From Reyranella sp. (GTDB lineage Bacteria > Pseudomonadota > Alphaproteobacteria > Reyranellales > Reyranellaceae): a stretch of 16,182 nucleotides of DNA. The notes below the pieces were generated by a model, which was given only the letters and a program-made list of their open reading frames with translations, made no database searches and had not been told where the DNA came from. The first letter of the stretch is position 1; each line of letters begins with the position of its first letter. Location: NCBI GenBank assembly GCA_030679805.1, contig JAUXST010000871.1, forward strand, positions 1 to 16,182, given 5' to 3'. Positions 6,708-13,282 of the stretch are shown piece after piece. A program made the translations under genes and the position numbers.

Positions 6708-6983
6708 CTACGCTGCCGGCACCTTGTATCCGGCCTTTCGAATGGCCTCCTCCAGGAGCTGGACACCCGTATCGGCCTTGCCCTTACGGCACTCTTCGTA
6801 GCCCAGCGTGCGTTCGGTCCTGCCGGCCGGAGACCATCCCTGATCGAGGGGGACGGGCTCTGCGGAGCGGTCGTAGAACGCCGCCAGTTGATCGCATCGC
6901 GAAGCGTTGGACGTCTGCGCAGATGCTGCAATCGGCAGCACGGTAACGATTAGGACTGTCAGAGCCAGGCGAGCCTTCAGCAT
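6708..6983 (-). CDS. Small exported protein with two cysteines, unknown function
   Basis: A 91-residue product with a signal peptide (MLKARLALTVLIVTVLPIAASA, about 22 residues). The mature part is roughly 69 residues with two cysteines (RCDQLAAFYDR and EECRKGKADTG), which could form one disulfide in the periplasm. The second half, GYEECRKGKADTGVQLLEEAIRKAGY, is helical. It has the look of small proteobacterial exported proteins of unknown role; I do not recognise a named family. The start at 6983 is chosen because GAGGAG lies eight bases upstream and because it gives a clean signal peptide, unlike the in-frame ATG at 7115. Confidence 0.72.
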   Translation of the reverse strand: MLKARLALTVLIVTVLPIAASAQTSNASRCDQLAAFYDRSAEPVPLDQGWSPAGRTERTLGYEECRKGKADTGVQLLEEAIRKAGYKVPAA

Positions 6984-7230
6984 GTGTGTCTCCTCGTGAA
7001 CACGGTTGCGATGCCTGCAAGATGTGTGGCCATCTCCATGCCGACAACATGACCTCACTCGTTTGCGAAGAGATCGACGTACCCGTGAAGCGATTGACGA
7101 AGCCGTGAGGTCCATTCGCCTGAGTGCCTGCGTTCGAAGGACGTCAGTGCCTCACAGTATGTTGATTCGTGGCGGTCTCGCTGAGCGCGCAACTTGCTGG
7201 TGAGCGTATGCATCGAGGTCGATAGCCAAC

Positions 7231-7725
7231 ATGAATCGGGAACAACTTCTCGAATTTGCCACCAAGGTTGAATCGTTCGAAGAAGACGACCAATGGCATG
7301 TCGTCACGACTCTGGTCGAATGCGCGCGCAAGGACTGGGCGATCACGGACGACGATCGAAAGATGTTCCTGCGCACGCTATCCAGCGCGCAGCGCGCCGG
7401 GCTCTCCACGGTACCTCTCGCCATAGCGCTCGAACTCGGCCGGCGAACGGTGCCGAATTTGTGGGAGCGCGGAATTCTCATTACCGGCCCGAGCGATCAG
7501 TTCCCGACCGATTTCGCCGCACGATGGTCGATCAAGATCAACGGCGTTCGGCTCGGTTGGGCAAAGACGCTTGCCCTTGCCCTGGCAGCCGCGATAAGCC
7601 GCCTCGTTGCGACGGAGCGCGACCGCGCCATGGCGGCCGAGTTCCTCAAGCAGCGGCAAGAAGCAGCTACGGACGTCGCTGCGCTCAAGGCACAGCTCAA
7701 TCGGCACGACTCCGATCAGCCGTGA
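7231..7725 (+). CDS. Hypothetical soluble protein
   Basis: A 164-residue frame rich in acidic and hydrophobic helical stretches (QLLEFATKVESFEEDDQWHVV). A middle section reads WERGILITGPSDQFPTDFAARWSIKING, and the C-terminal third is alanine-rich and probably coiled coil (EFLKQRQEAATDVAALKAQL). No signal peptide, membrane segment or catalytic motif is evident and I do not recognise it. The ATG has only a distant GAGGT (7215-7219), so the start is weakly supported; a stop codon at 7201 prevents a much earlier start. Its stop is 3 bp from the stop of the convergent DoxX gene. Confidence 0.55.
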   Translation: MNREQLLEFATKVESFEEDDQWHVVTTLVECARKDWAITDDDRKMFLRTLSSAQRAGLSTVPLAIALELGRRTVPNLWERGILITGPSDQFPTDFAARWSIKINGVRLGWAKTLALALAAAISRLVATERDRAMAAEFLKQRQEAATDVAALKAQLNRHDSDQP

Positions 7726-7728
7726 CCC

Positions 7729-8175
7729 TTATCGTGGGCGGCCATGTACTGCGGCGGTCGACGGTTCGACGCGCGAGGCGAGCAGTGCGTCGATCGATAT
7801 CGGTCCCGGGCCGCGCGTCAGGATGAAGACGAGAATCGCGAACCACAGCAGGTGGTCGGGGTAGCTCACCGGGTAGACCATAAATTGAATTGTCAGGGTG
7901 AGCACAATCAGAGGTAGGGTCGCCAGGCGTGTTGCGAGGCCGGCCAGGATGAGGGCCGGCGCTGCCAACTCGACGGCGGTGCCGAGATAGGCGGCAAGTC
8001 CGGGCGGCAGGATGGGCAGCTGGTATTCGTCCCGGAACAGGCCGATCGCCTGCTCCATGTTCTCCGCCTTGCCCCAACCCGAACGCCAGAAGACGGGCAT
8101 GATCGCAACACGCATGAGCAGTTGCAGCAGAGATTGCGGAAAGACGTTCAGCATTTCGATCGCGGCTCGGATCAT
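7729..8175 (-). CDS. DoxX-family membrane protein (BufD/GigD-like)
   Basis: A 148-residue integral membrane protein with four predicted helices (about 14-34, 58-80, 84-102 and 108-122). The first carries the DoxX signature RVAIMPVFWRSGWGKAENM. YQLPILPPGLAAYLGTAVELAAPALILAGLATRLATLPLIVLTLTIQFMVYP and PDHLLWFAILVFILTRGPGPISIDALL closely match the DoxX subgroup commonly encoded beside DUF692/DUF2063/DUF2282 genes. Here it is instead the last gene of the DUF547-radical SAM-VTT run, 136 bp after the VTT gene. The ATG at 8175 is chosen for its AGGG and typical start; a frame open to 8268 is less likely. DoxX proteins are usually quinone-linked or thiol/sulfur-related; the exact role here is unknown. 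Confidence 0.82.
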   Translation of the reverse strand: MIRAAIEMLNVFPQSLLQLLMRVAIMPVFWRSGWGKAENMEQAIGLFRDEYQLPILPPGLAAYLGTAVELAAPALILAGLATRLATLPLIVLTLTIQFMVYPVSYPDHLLWFAILVFILTRGPGPISIDALLASRVEPSTAAVHGRPR

Positions 8176-8311
8176 GGTGCCCTCGTGTTTGCGGAAACTC
8201 CGACTACCTCGACCGTAGAGGCCGGCGGCTGCGTCCGGGCAATGAACTCCTCGTGAGACGCCTGACATTGTGTTGAAGCGGTCTTCTCGGCTGGATCGCC
8301 GGGCTGCGGCG

Positions 8312-8896
8312 TCAGATCAGCCTTTCGGCCAGGACCATCATGAGGGCGGTCACGGGCACGATCCCCACCCCGGTCGTCCAGATGAAAGTCCACCAGGAGA
8401 CAGCGCTGAGACCGGCGCCAAAATTGATGACGTTGAAGGAAATCAACGGAACGAGCCGGCACAACAGCAGGGCGAGGCTTCCCCGGCGTTCCATCCACCT
8501 GTCGAACCGGTCGATGCGCCCGCCGTATCGCCCGCGCGACAGCGACATGACGAAAGGGCGACCCAGGCGACGAGCGAGGCCGAAGGCAATGCATGCGCCG
8601 AGCATTGCGCCAACCCACGTCACCGCGAACCCTGCATATGGGCCGAACACGACGCAGTTGGCGATCGCCGCAAGTTCGGCCGGGAACGGAACGAAGCTGT
8701 GCGCCACCATGAGCGAGATCGCCGCGAGCACCGCCGACATGCCCCAGGACCGGATCCAGGCGGCAAGCTCGTGCACGCTGTCGGCGGTCTCGGCAATCGG
8801 TCCCGACCAGGCGTACCAGGTGCTCGCCAGAAGGCCGACGATGGCGGCGCCTATGGCCACGCGAACGGCGGTGCGTCTGGCCGCGAGGGACATCAT
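8312..8896 (-). CDS. TVP38/TMEM64 (VTT/DedA-type) membrane protein
   Basis: A 194-residue polytopic protein of the VTT superfamily. After a first helix (about 10-30) it has the re-entrant motif FVPFPAELAAIANCVVFGPYAGF (68-90), then GAMLGACIAFGLARRLGRP (97-114), and the second conserved block RLVPLISFNVINFGAGLSAVSW ... TGVGIVPVT (147-183). Relatives act in phospholipid scrambling or transport, or in metalloid tolerance; the substrate here is unknown. The start is an ATGATG pair at 8896/8893, only 16 bp after the radical SAM stop, with no ribosome site because a 26-bp palindrome occupies that space. Translational coupling to the upstream gene is likely. Confidence 0.87.
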   Translation of the reverse strand: MMSLAARRTAVRVAIGAAIVGLLASTWYAWSGPIAETADSVHELAAWIRSWGMSAVLAAISLMVAHSFVPFPAELAAIANCVVFGPYAGFAVTWVGAMLGACIAFGLARRLGRPFVMSLSRGRYGGRIDRFDRWMERRGSLALLLCRLVPLISFNVINFGAGLSAVSWWTFIWTTGVGIVPVTALMMVLAERLI

Positions 8897-8901
8897 GGCC
8901 G

Positions 8902-8927
8902 GCCGGTCGCCGCTAGCGGCGACCGGC
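8902..8927. repeat. Perfect 26-bp palindrome over the radical SAM stop codon
   Basis: The half-site GCCGGTCGCCGCT (8902-8914) is followed by its exact complement through 8927, with the axis in the centre of CTAG. The radical SAM stop codon (8915-8913 on the minus strand) sits at the axis. In mRNA it gives a stem of about 11 bp with a CUAG loop, directly before the VTT start codons. It could attenuate, process or stabilise the operon mRNA, or bind a dimeric protein; the sequence does not decide between these. Confidence 0.85.
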
Positions 8928-10310
8928 GACGCGCCGGGCGCGGCCCTTCGCCTGCCGCGGGGCGGGAGAAGGCGGCGTGCCTGCCCGCCCGTCGTCCTGG
9001 ATCCTGCCGTTCGCCGGATTCCAGAAGCGAGTTGCGGCCCCCACGTCCATGCGGACGGGCGCCAACACGAAATCGTCCCGACGCGCGTTGTGCAGGCACA
9101 TCGAGATTGGCCCGTCTGCCGTTGCCGCCATGAACACGCAGGCGTCGACGCGCTCCCGCTGGAGCTGGCACGCACTCATGAAGTTGTGAATGAAGAAGGA
9201 TATCTTCGTCAGCCGTCCGCGCGCGGCTGCGAGGTCACGCCTCATGCGCCACATATGGCGCCACCCGAGTCGCGTAAGCAGCGGAAGGTAGGCGGGATGA
9301 CGCAGCGCCCACGCGGCAAAGGCCTGCACGGCCCGCCACCTGTGCCGGCGATCGACGACGACGTCCGCCGTGGCGGCGAGCAGCGGTTTCATGAGTTGCC
9401 GGTCGCGATAGAAATCGTAGGCGCGCCCATTGCATACCAGGGCCATGGCATAGCGATTGCAGTTTCGGTGGCCCGTCCCGGGAATGCCGAAGGAAAGGTC
9501 GGCACCGACGCCGGCTCGCAGCGCATCCGCCACGCCGTCGGACGAAATGATCTGTGGCCGTTTGCCGCCGGTCCCGCGACCCGTATCCGCCTGGAGCTGG
9601 AACGATGCGAAGGAGACGTCGCCGCTGACCGCCAGGAAGAAGGCCGCCAGCGCCGCCAGCTCGTGGAAGTTGCCGGCGAACACCGTCGTGTTGAACATGA
9701 TCGCCAGGCCGAGACCGCGGGCCCGACGGATGTAGTCGCGCCGCACCGCGTTGAGCTCGGCTTCGCTGGCGTAGCCGGCCCGGCGTTGCGTCATGTCGAC
9801 ATGAAAGGCGACATCCACCAGTCCGGCGGCGGTGAGTTCGCACAGCAGGTCCCGCGTCGCCCGGATGCCGTTCGTGAAAAGTGTCGGGCGCATCCCGTGG
9901 GCGCGGATGTGCCTGACGATGGCCACCAGGTCTTCGCGTTTCCGCAGGGTCGGATCGCCGCCCGTTACCTGGACGTCGGTGTTCGGGCCGTACATGAGGG
10001 CGATCGTCTCGATACGCCGGAACAGTTCCGTCAGTGGGAGGTCGTGAACGGCCTCGGCGCTCTCCGACAGATAGCACAGCGTGCAGTCGAGGTTGCAGCG
10101 CTGGGTGACTTCGAGGGCCACGCATCCGACTGGCCAGCGGCGGCCCATGTGCTGCTCGTCGTTCCATTGGCCGGTTCTGACCATACGGAGGCGTGCTGCC
10201 TCCATAGCGGTGGGGCCGCCGTCGGAGGCTGGGAGATAGGGCATCCAGGAAGCGATTTCCGCCGCCGTGAGAAAGTCATCCGCGGGCGCGTCCGGATGCT
10301 CAACTCGCAT
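8913..10310 (-). CDS. Radical SAM enzyme with C-terminal cysteine motifs
   Basis: A 465-residue radical SAM protein. The cluster-binding CxxxCxxC is RCNLDCTLC (Cys72, 76, 79), with the SAM-binding GGDP at 117-120 and the barrel running to about 250. The C-terminal region holds five more cysteines: C284 and C293 (HRNCNRYAMALVCNG) and C381, C391 and C405 (SACQLQRERVDACVFMAATADGPISMC). That spacing suggests an auxiliary iron-sulfur cluster of SPASM or twitch type. The last 25 residues are a basic, low-complexity tail. An N-terminal 60-residue helical extension precedes the barrel. Its ATG overlaps the DUF547 stop by 11 bp, so the two are translationally coupled. No peptide substrate gene is obvious next to it, so the reaction is unknown. 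Confidence 0.88.
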   Translation of the reverse strand: MRVEHPDAPADDFLTAAEIASWMPYLPASDGGPTAMEAARLRMVRTGQWNDEQHMGRRWPVGCVALEVTQRCNLDCTLCYLSESAEAVHDLPLTELFRRIETIALMYGPNTDVQVTGGDPTLRKREDLVAIVRHIRAHGMRPTLFTNGIRATRDLLCELTAAGLVDVAFHVDMTQRRAGYASEAELNAVRRDYIRRARGLGLAIMFNTTVFAGNFHELAALAAFFLAVSGDVSFASFQLQADTGRGTGGKRPQIISSDGVADALRAGVGADLSFGIPGTGHRNCNRYAMALVCNGRAYDFYRDRQLMKPLLAATADVVVDRRHRWRAVQAFAAWALRHPAYLPLLTRLGWRHMWRMRRDLAAARGRLTKISFFIHNFMSACQLQRERVDACVFMAATADGPISMCLHNARRDDFVLAPVRMDVGAATRFWNPANGRIQDDGRAGTPPSPAPRQAKGRARRVAGRR

Positions 10311-11163
10311 CGTTCAAGCGCCAGTCGTATGAATCAGCGTCAATGGAACTGAGGCCGGCCAGCCGCTGCAGCAGGGGCGGCCGGGCGTAGCGGCGAAGAT
10401 GATCGAGGACACTCGCCTCCGTGCCGCCGAAATCTACCGTGAACCAGGCATAGATGCTCGAAACGACGATCCTGGAGGCGTCGAAGCGAACACCGTGCCC
10501 ATTGATGAAGTCGGCCGCCCCGCGCTCCATGAGGGTGGCGGCGTTGTCCGCAGTATAGGCTTCCCGTGCAAGGCTGGGACAGCCGCGCGAAGCGCAGTTC
10601 AGCACGTAGTGAATATTCGCGTCCTGCCAGATCGGGCGCAGGATCCTGTGCTCGATATCGTTGAGACTGAGGGGCTCCATCTCGACCTGGATGAGCTTCT
10701 TGTCCCAAGGCCCGTACGAGAACAAGCCAGGAGAGATGGCGATATCGCGGATCGACTTGACGGGATAGCGGTCGACAACGAGATCGACCGTCAGGGCGTT
10801 GTAGAGATTGATCCAGTACGCAAGCTGCTCGGCGTGTCGGTAGGAGCCGATCGGCACCATGGCGAGGTCGCCGATGTAAGTCTTCAGTCGCTGCCGGTCG
10901 GCTGCGTCGACATGGGCGTAGCGGAAGAGATTGATTTCTGCCGGCACGAGGTAGGTGGCGAGCAGCTGGTTCCAGACTGTGTGGTTGATCGATCGTGTCG
11001 ACGATTCGTCATGTCTCGTCCAGCGTGGCCACAATCGCTTGGCGGGCGCCAGCCAGCTCTCGAAGCCGCCGAAGCCGCCGAGGGGCATCCCGAGCAGCAG
11101 AAGGCCGAGCACCCGGCGGGTGATGCGCCATTTCGATGGAGCTTGTGTGGTTCTGGGAACCAT
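10300..11163 (-). CDS. Membrane-anchored DUF547 protein
   Basis: A 287-residue protein with a basic N-terminus and one hydrophobic segment (VLGLLLLGMPLGGFGGF, about 18-34), so it is anchored or exported with the bulk probably periplasmic. The DUF547 core runs from about 110 to 225: YWINLYNALTVDLVVDRYP, then SYGPWDKKLIQVEMEPLSLNDIEHRILR, then YVLNCASRGCPSLAREAYT with Cys190 and Cys195. DUF547 has a papain-like fold in some descriptions, and the Cys-rich NCxSxxCP motif is invariant, but no reaction is established. The start at 11163 is weakly supported; an in-frame ATG at 11259 would move the hydrophobic segment too far in. It heads the operon with the radical SAM gene. Confidence 0.82.
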   Translation of the reverse strand: MVPRTTQAPSKWRITRRVLGLLLLGMPLGGFGGFESWLAPAKRLWPRWTRHDESSTRSINHTVWNQLLATYLVPAEINLFRYAHVDAADRQRLKTYIGDLAMVPIGSYRHAEQLAYWINLYNALTVDLVVDRYPVKSIRDIAISPGLFSYGPWDKKLIQVEMEPLSLNDIEHRILRPIWQDANIHYVLNCASRGCPSLAREAYTADNAATLMERGAADFINGHGVRFDASRIVVSSIYAWFTVDFGGTEASVLDHLRRYARPPLLQRLAGLSSIDADSYDWRLNDAS

Positions 11164-11404
11164 CGATTTTCCGGGCAACTCGAATATGCATGAGGGGAGG
11201 AGCCGCCGAGGCTGGCTGACTCCGGGCGCGACACTGTGGCCGAAGCGAACGCGCGGCAACTCAACGATCTGTTATCGCAATCGCGGGCTTGTGACCCGTG
11301 CGTGCGGCGTCGCCGTGCTCTACCCGATGCGATCGGACGCCGGTGAGTTCGGGCGGTCCGGCCATGCTTCCCGCAGTCACAAATTGTCGGAATGGGAGAG
11401 TGCG

Positions 11405-11788
11405 ATGCGCAGACGGGTTCTACTGGCTTTGGCGGGGGGCGCCGTCGTTTCACCGGTCTGGGCGGCAGCGCCGACGCCTTTCTCGGATAAGGCTTTCGCC
11501 GACGCTCAAGCCGCCGGCAAACCGGTGATTGTCGAGATTCACGCTTCATGGTGCCCTATTTGTGCCAAGCAGAAGCCGATCCTGTCGCAGTTGCGCGACA
11601 CCGACTTCAAAGACGCCGTCGCCTTTGCAATCGACTTCGATTCGCAAAAAGATCTGTTGAACAAGTTCGGTGCGAACAAGCAGAGCACCATCATCGTGTT
11701 CCGGGGCAAGGTCGAAAAGGGACGCAGTGTTGGCGTGAGCGACCCGGCGGCCCTCAAGGAACTCGTCGCCCGCGCTTACGCGAACTGA
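11405..11788 (+). CDS. Periplasmic thioredoxin-fold protein, WCPIC
   Basis: A 127-residue exported thioredoxin-like protein. The N-terminus MRRRVLLALAGGAVVSPVWA is a signal sequence, possibly of Tat type because of the arginines. The redox site is SWCPIC at residues 48-53, after KPVIVEIHA. NKQSTIIVFRGKVEKGRSVGV supplies the conserved later strands, although the usual cis-proline is replaced in QST. GGGAGAG precedes the ATG. The gene lies 31 bp before ccdA, so it is the likely acceptor of electrons that CcdA carries across the membrane. It is transcribed divergently from the DUF547-radical SAM operon across a 241-bp region. Confidence 0.85.
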   Translation: MRRRVLLALAGGAVVSPVWAAAPTPFSDKAFADAQAAGKPVIVEIHASWCPICAKQKPILSQLRDTDFKDAVAFAIDFDSQKDLLNKFGANKQSTIIVFRGKVEKGRSVGVSDPAALKELVARAYAN

Positions 11789-11819
11789 GAGTTCGCGCCG
11801 CTTCCTGCGCGAGACCGAT

Positions 11820-12548
11820 ATGGATTTCTCTCTGGCGACCTACGGCCTGGGATTTGTCGCGGGCATGCTGTCGACGCTGTCGCCGTGCGTGCTGCCCCTG
11901 ATACCGCTTGTCGTCGGGCAGGCGGTCGCGGCCCATCCGATGGGCGTCTTTGCGCTGGCCGGAGGCCTGGCCGTGTCGTTTACGCTTGTCGGCTTGCTAG
12001 TGGCGGTCTTTGGACACCTCATTGGACTGGATGGCGATGCGCTGAGGTTCGTGGGCGCGGCGTTGATGGGCGGCTTGGGCGTTGTGCTGCTTTCGCAGCC
12101 TCTTCAGGATCGCTTTGCCTTGGCGGCGGGCCATTTCGGCAGTGCCGGCGATGGATGGATGAGGCGTATCAATCCCCGGGGCTGGGAGGGGCAGGTCCTG
12201 GTCGGGGCCCTCCTCGGCACCGTGTGGAGCCCCTGCGTCGGACCGACGCTTGGGGCGGCATCGCTCGCAGCGAGTCAGCAGCAGCATCTCGCCGGGGTCG
12301 GACTGACCATGACGATGTTCGGACTAGGGGCCGCGCTCCCGCTGGCCGTTCTCGGGTCGGTCGGCCGGGCCGCCATGGGCCGTTGGCGCCTTCGCCTCGC
12401 GAATTCGGCGCGTTTGGGCAAGACACTGCTGGGGGCGACGATGATCGTGATCGCCGTTTCGATCGCAAGCGGTCTCGACAAGAAGGTCGAGACATGGCTC
12501 GTCGAGGTCTTGCCGGCTTGGTTGACGGATTTCACGACGAAGTACTGA
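11820..12548 (+). CDS. CcdA-type transmembrane electron carrier (DsbD-like)
   Basis: A 242-residue polytopic inner-membrane protein of the CcdA/DsbD family, which passes reducing power from cytoplasmic thioredoxin to periplasmic thiol proteins. The two redox cysteines are in place: Cys23 (STLSPCVLPLIPL) and Cys139 (GTVWSPCVGPTLGAA), both next to the family prolines. About six membrane helices are present. The segment 100-125 between the two halves is soluble and basic. Its short spacing from the thioredoxin gene marks a two-gene unit. The ribosome site before the ATG is weak. Use in cytochrome c maturation or in repair of periplasmic cysteines are both possible. Confidence 0.88.
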   Translation: MDFSLATYGLGFVAGMLSTLSPCVLPLIPLVVGQAVAAHPMGVFALAGGLAVSFTLVGLLVAVFGHLIGLDGDALRFVGAALMGGLGVVLLSQPLQDRFALAAGHFGSAGDGWMRRINPRGWEGQVLVGALLGTVWSPCVGPTLGAASLAASQQQHLAGVGLTMTMFGLGAALPLAVLGSVGRAAMGRWRLRLANSARLGKTLLGATMIVIAVSIASGLDKKVETWLVEVLPAWLTDFTTKY

Positions 12549-12594
12549 CGCCGGCCAGTCTGTGCGGAATTCAAGGTGCCGACGTCGGGATGTC

Positions 12595-12669
12595 GATGCC
12601 AAAAGGGGCCTCGCCACCCTCTGCATCGGCGGTGGCATGGGCATCGCCATGTGCGTCCAGCGTGACTAG
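12595..12669 (+). pseudogene. Thiolase 3'-end remnant, right copy of direct repeat
   Basis: This fragment reads DAKRGLATLCIGGGMGIAM then CVQRD and a stop, the last 24 residues of the thiolase encoded at 1861-3042, in the same orientation. It differs at five bases: four synonymous third positions (GAC/GAT, AAG/AAA, GGC/GGT, CGC/CGT) and one AAG/AGG giving Lys to Arg. The dominance of synonymous changes shows it diverged as part of a working gene, not as dead sequence. There is no start or upstream thiolase sequence. It is either the displaced half of an attachment site or the last relic of a second thiolase gene. Confidence 0.85.
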
Positions 12670-12783
12670 GGCGAAAAGGGCATCGGGCTGAACCGTCTGG
12701 TGGGCAGAGTGCTGTCACTGCCAGCATCTGCTCACGCAGATGTGATGTGCAGGTTCAGCAGGATAACGCTATAAATTTTGTTA

Positions 12784-12813
12784 GGCTGGCGCTCAGACTG
12801 CGCCGGCCTTTTT
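12784..12813 (+). terminator. Rho-independent terminator
   Basis: GGCTGGCGC (12784-12792), loop TCAGACT and GCGCCGGCC (12800-12808) form a 9-bp stem with one G-T wobble, directly followed by TTTTT. This is the clearest intrinsic terminator in the window. The nearest upstream gene on this strand is ccdA, 236 bp before; the thiolase remnant lies between. Confidence 0.85.
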
Positions 12814-13221
12814 CATGCCGGCACGACCTCCCGCGGCACGCCCGCGGGTCGCCTTTAAGGCTTGGTGCAGCCGCCACGGGTGCTGACCCGTGGACAGTCC
12901 CAAGAACAACCCCGTCTCAACCACACGCCGAATAACGACGTGGGAACAGACATTTAACGACATCTGGGAAACAGGTGCGCCGGGGTGCGTGCAAAAGAAG
13001 ACTCCGGGATCCGCGTAAAAGCCAATGGAAACAGGCTTATCTCGGATAAGTGGACACATTTCTGGACACAACGCGTTACATTCAGGTGTCCACAATTAAT
13101 GGGCGAAAAGCCCGCCGCTATTGGCTTTCCGGCGTGCGGAGAGCCGAAATCGTCGGGGTGGACTTGGAGGAGGACTCGGCGAGCGTCGCGGACCCCAAAG
13201 GCGGGTTTCCGCGCTGGCCGG

Positions 13222-13243
13222 ACGCCGGGCTCCCGCCCGGCGT
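13222..13243. terminator. GC-rich hairpin after the second glycosyltransferase gene
   Basis: ACGCCGGGC (13222-13230) pairs perfectly with GCCCGGCGT (13235-13243) across loop TCCC. It lies 40 bp beyond the minus-strand stop at 13283 and is probably the 3' end of the ABC-glycosyltransferase operon. The short T-run lies on the plus-strand side, so its role on the minus strand is less certain. Confidence 0.5.
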
Positions 13244-13282
13244 TTCAGCGAAGCCGATGATCGGACTCGTCTTGATCCTGCT

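Larger units (their letters stand above)
2968..12669. mobile_element. Putative integrative genomic island bounded by thiolase-tail direct repeats
   Basis: The block lies between two same-orientation copies of the 3' end of a protein-coding gene. Elements that integrate at gene 3' ends typically duplicate the tail and so keep the target gene intact. The content is accessory in character: a broken peroxiredoxin-like gene, an orphan DUF2282 precursor, several small secreted or uncharacterised proteins, and short gene runs that switch strand. No tyrosine or serine recombinase is found inside, so the element would be decayed or mobilised in trans. Alternatively the right copy is the last relic of a second thiolase gene, with no mobility involved. 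Confidence 0.4.
12670..13282. other. Gene-poor, hairpin-rich region
   Basis: No convincing gene is seen in these 613 bases. Structures present: CATCTGC/GCAGATG with loop TCAC (12725-12742), the terminator at 12784-12813, CCCGCGG/CCGCGGG (12830-12848), CCACGGGT/ACCCGTGG (12874-12893), and the hairpin at 13222-13243. There are imperfect direct repeats of a TAACGAC...GGGAA...CAG unit near 12930-12975, and two TGGACACA copies at 13051 and 13063 facing GTGTCCAC at 13086-13093. Base composition is less GC-rich than the flanks. It may be what originally lay downstream of the thiolase gene or debris of another element. Confidence 0.5.

Noticed and set aside
8172..8311. Possible small gene between the VTT and DoxX genes, whose frame ends in TGA overlapping the DoxX ATG
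   Set aside because: The ATGA overlap is suggestive, but there is no usable ATG, GTG or TTG with a ribosome site in that frame after the VTT stop.
8340..10352. A 670-codon plus-strand open frame
   Set aside because: It lies antisense to the VTT and radical SAM genes, which have full family motifs. The plus-strand translation has no recognisable domain.
12754..12775. Possible promoter with TTCAGC and TATAAA before the 12784 terminator
   Set aside because: The spacing is only 10 bp and a transcript from it would end within about 30 bases.
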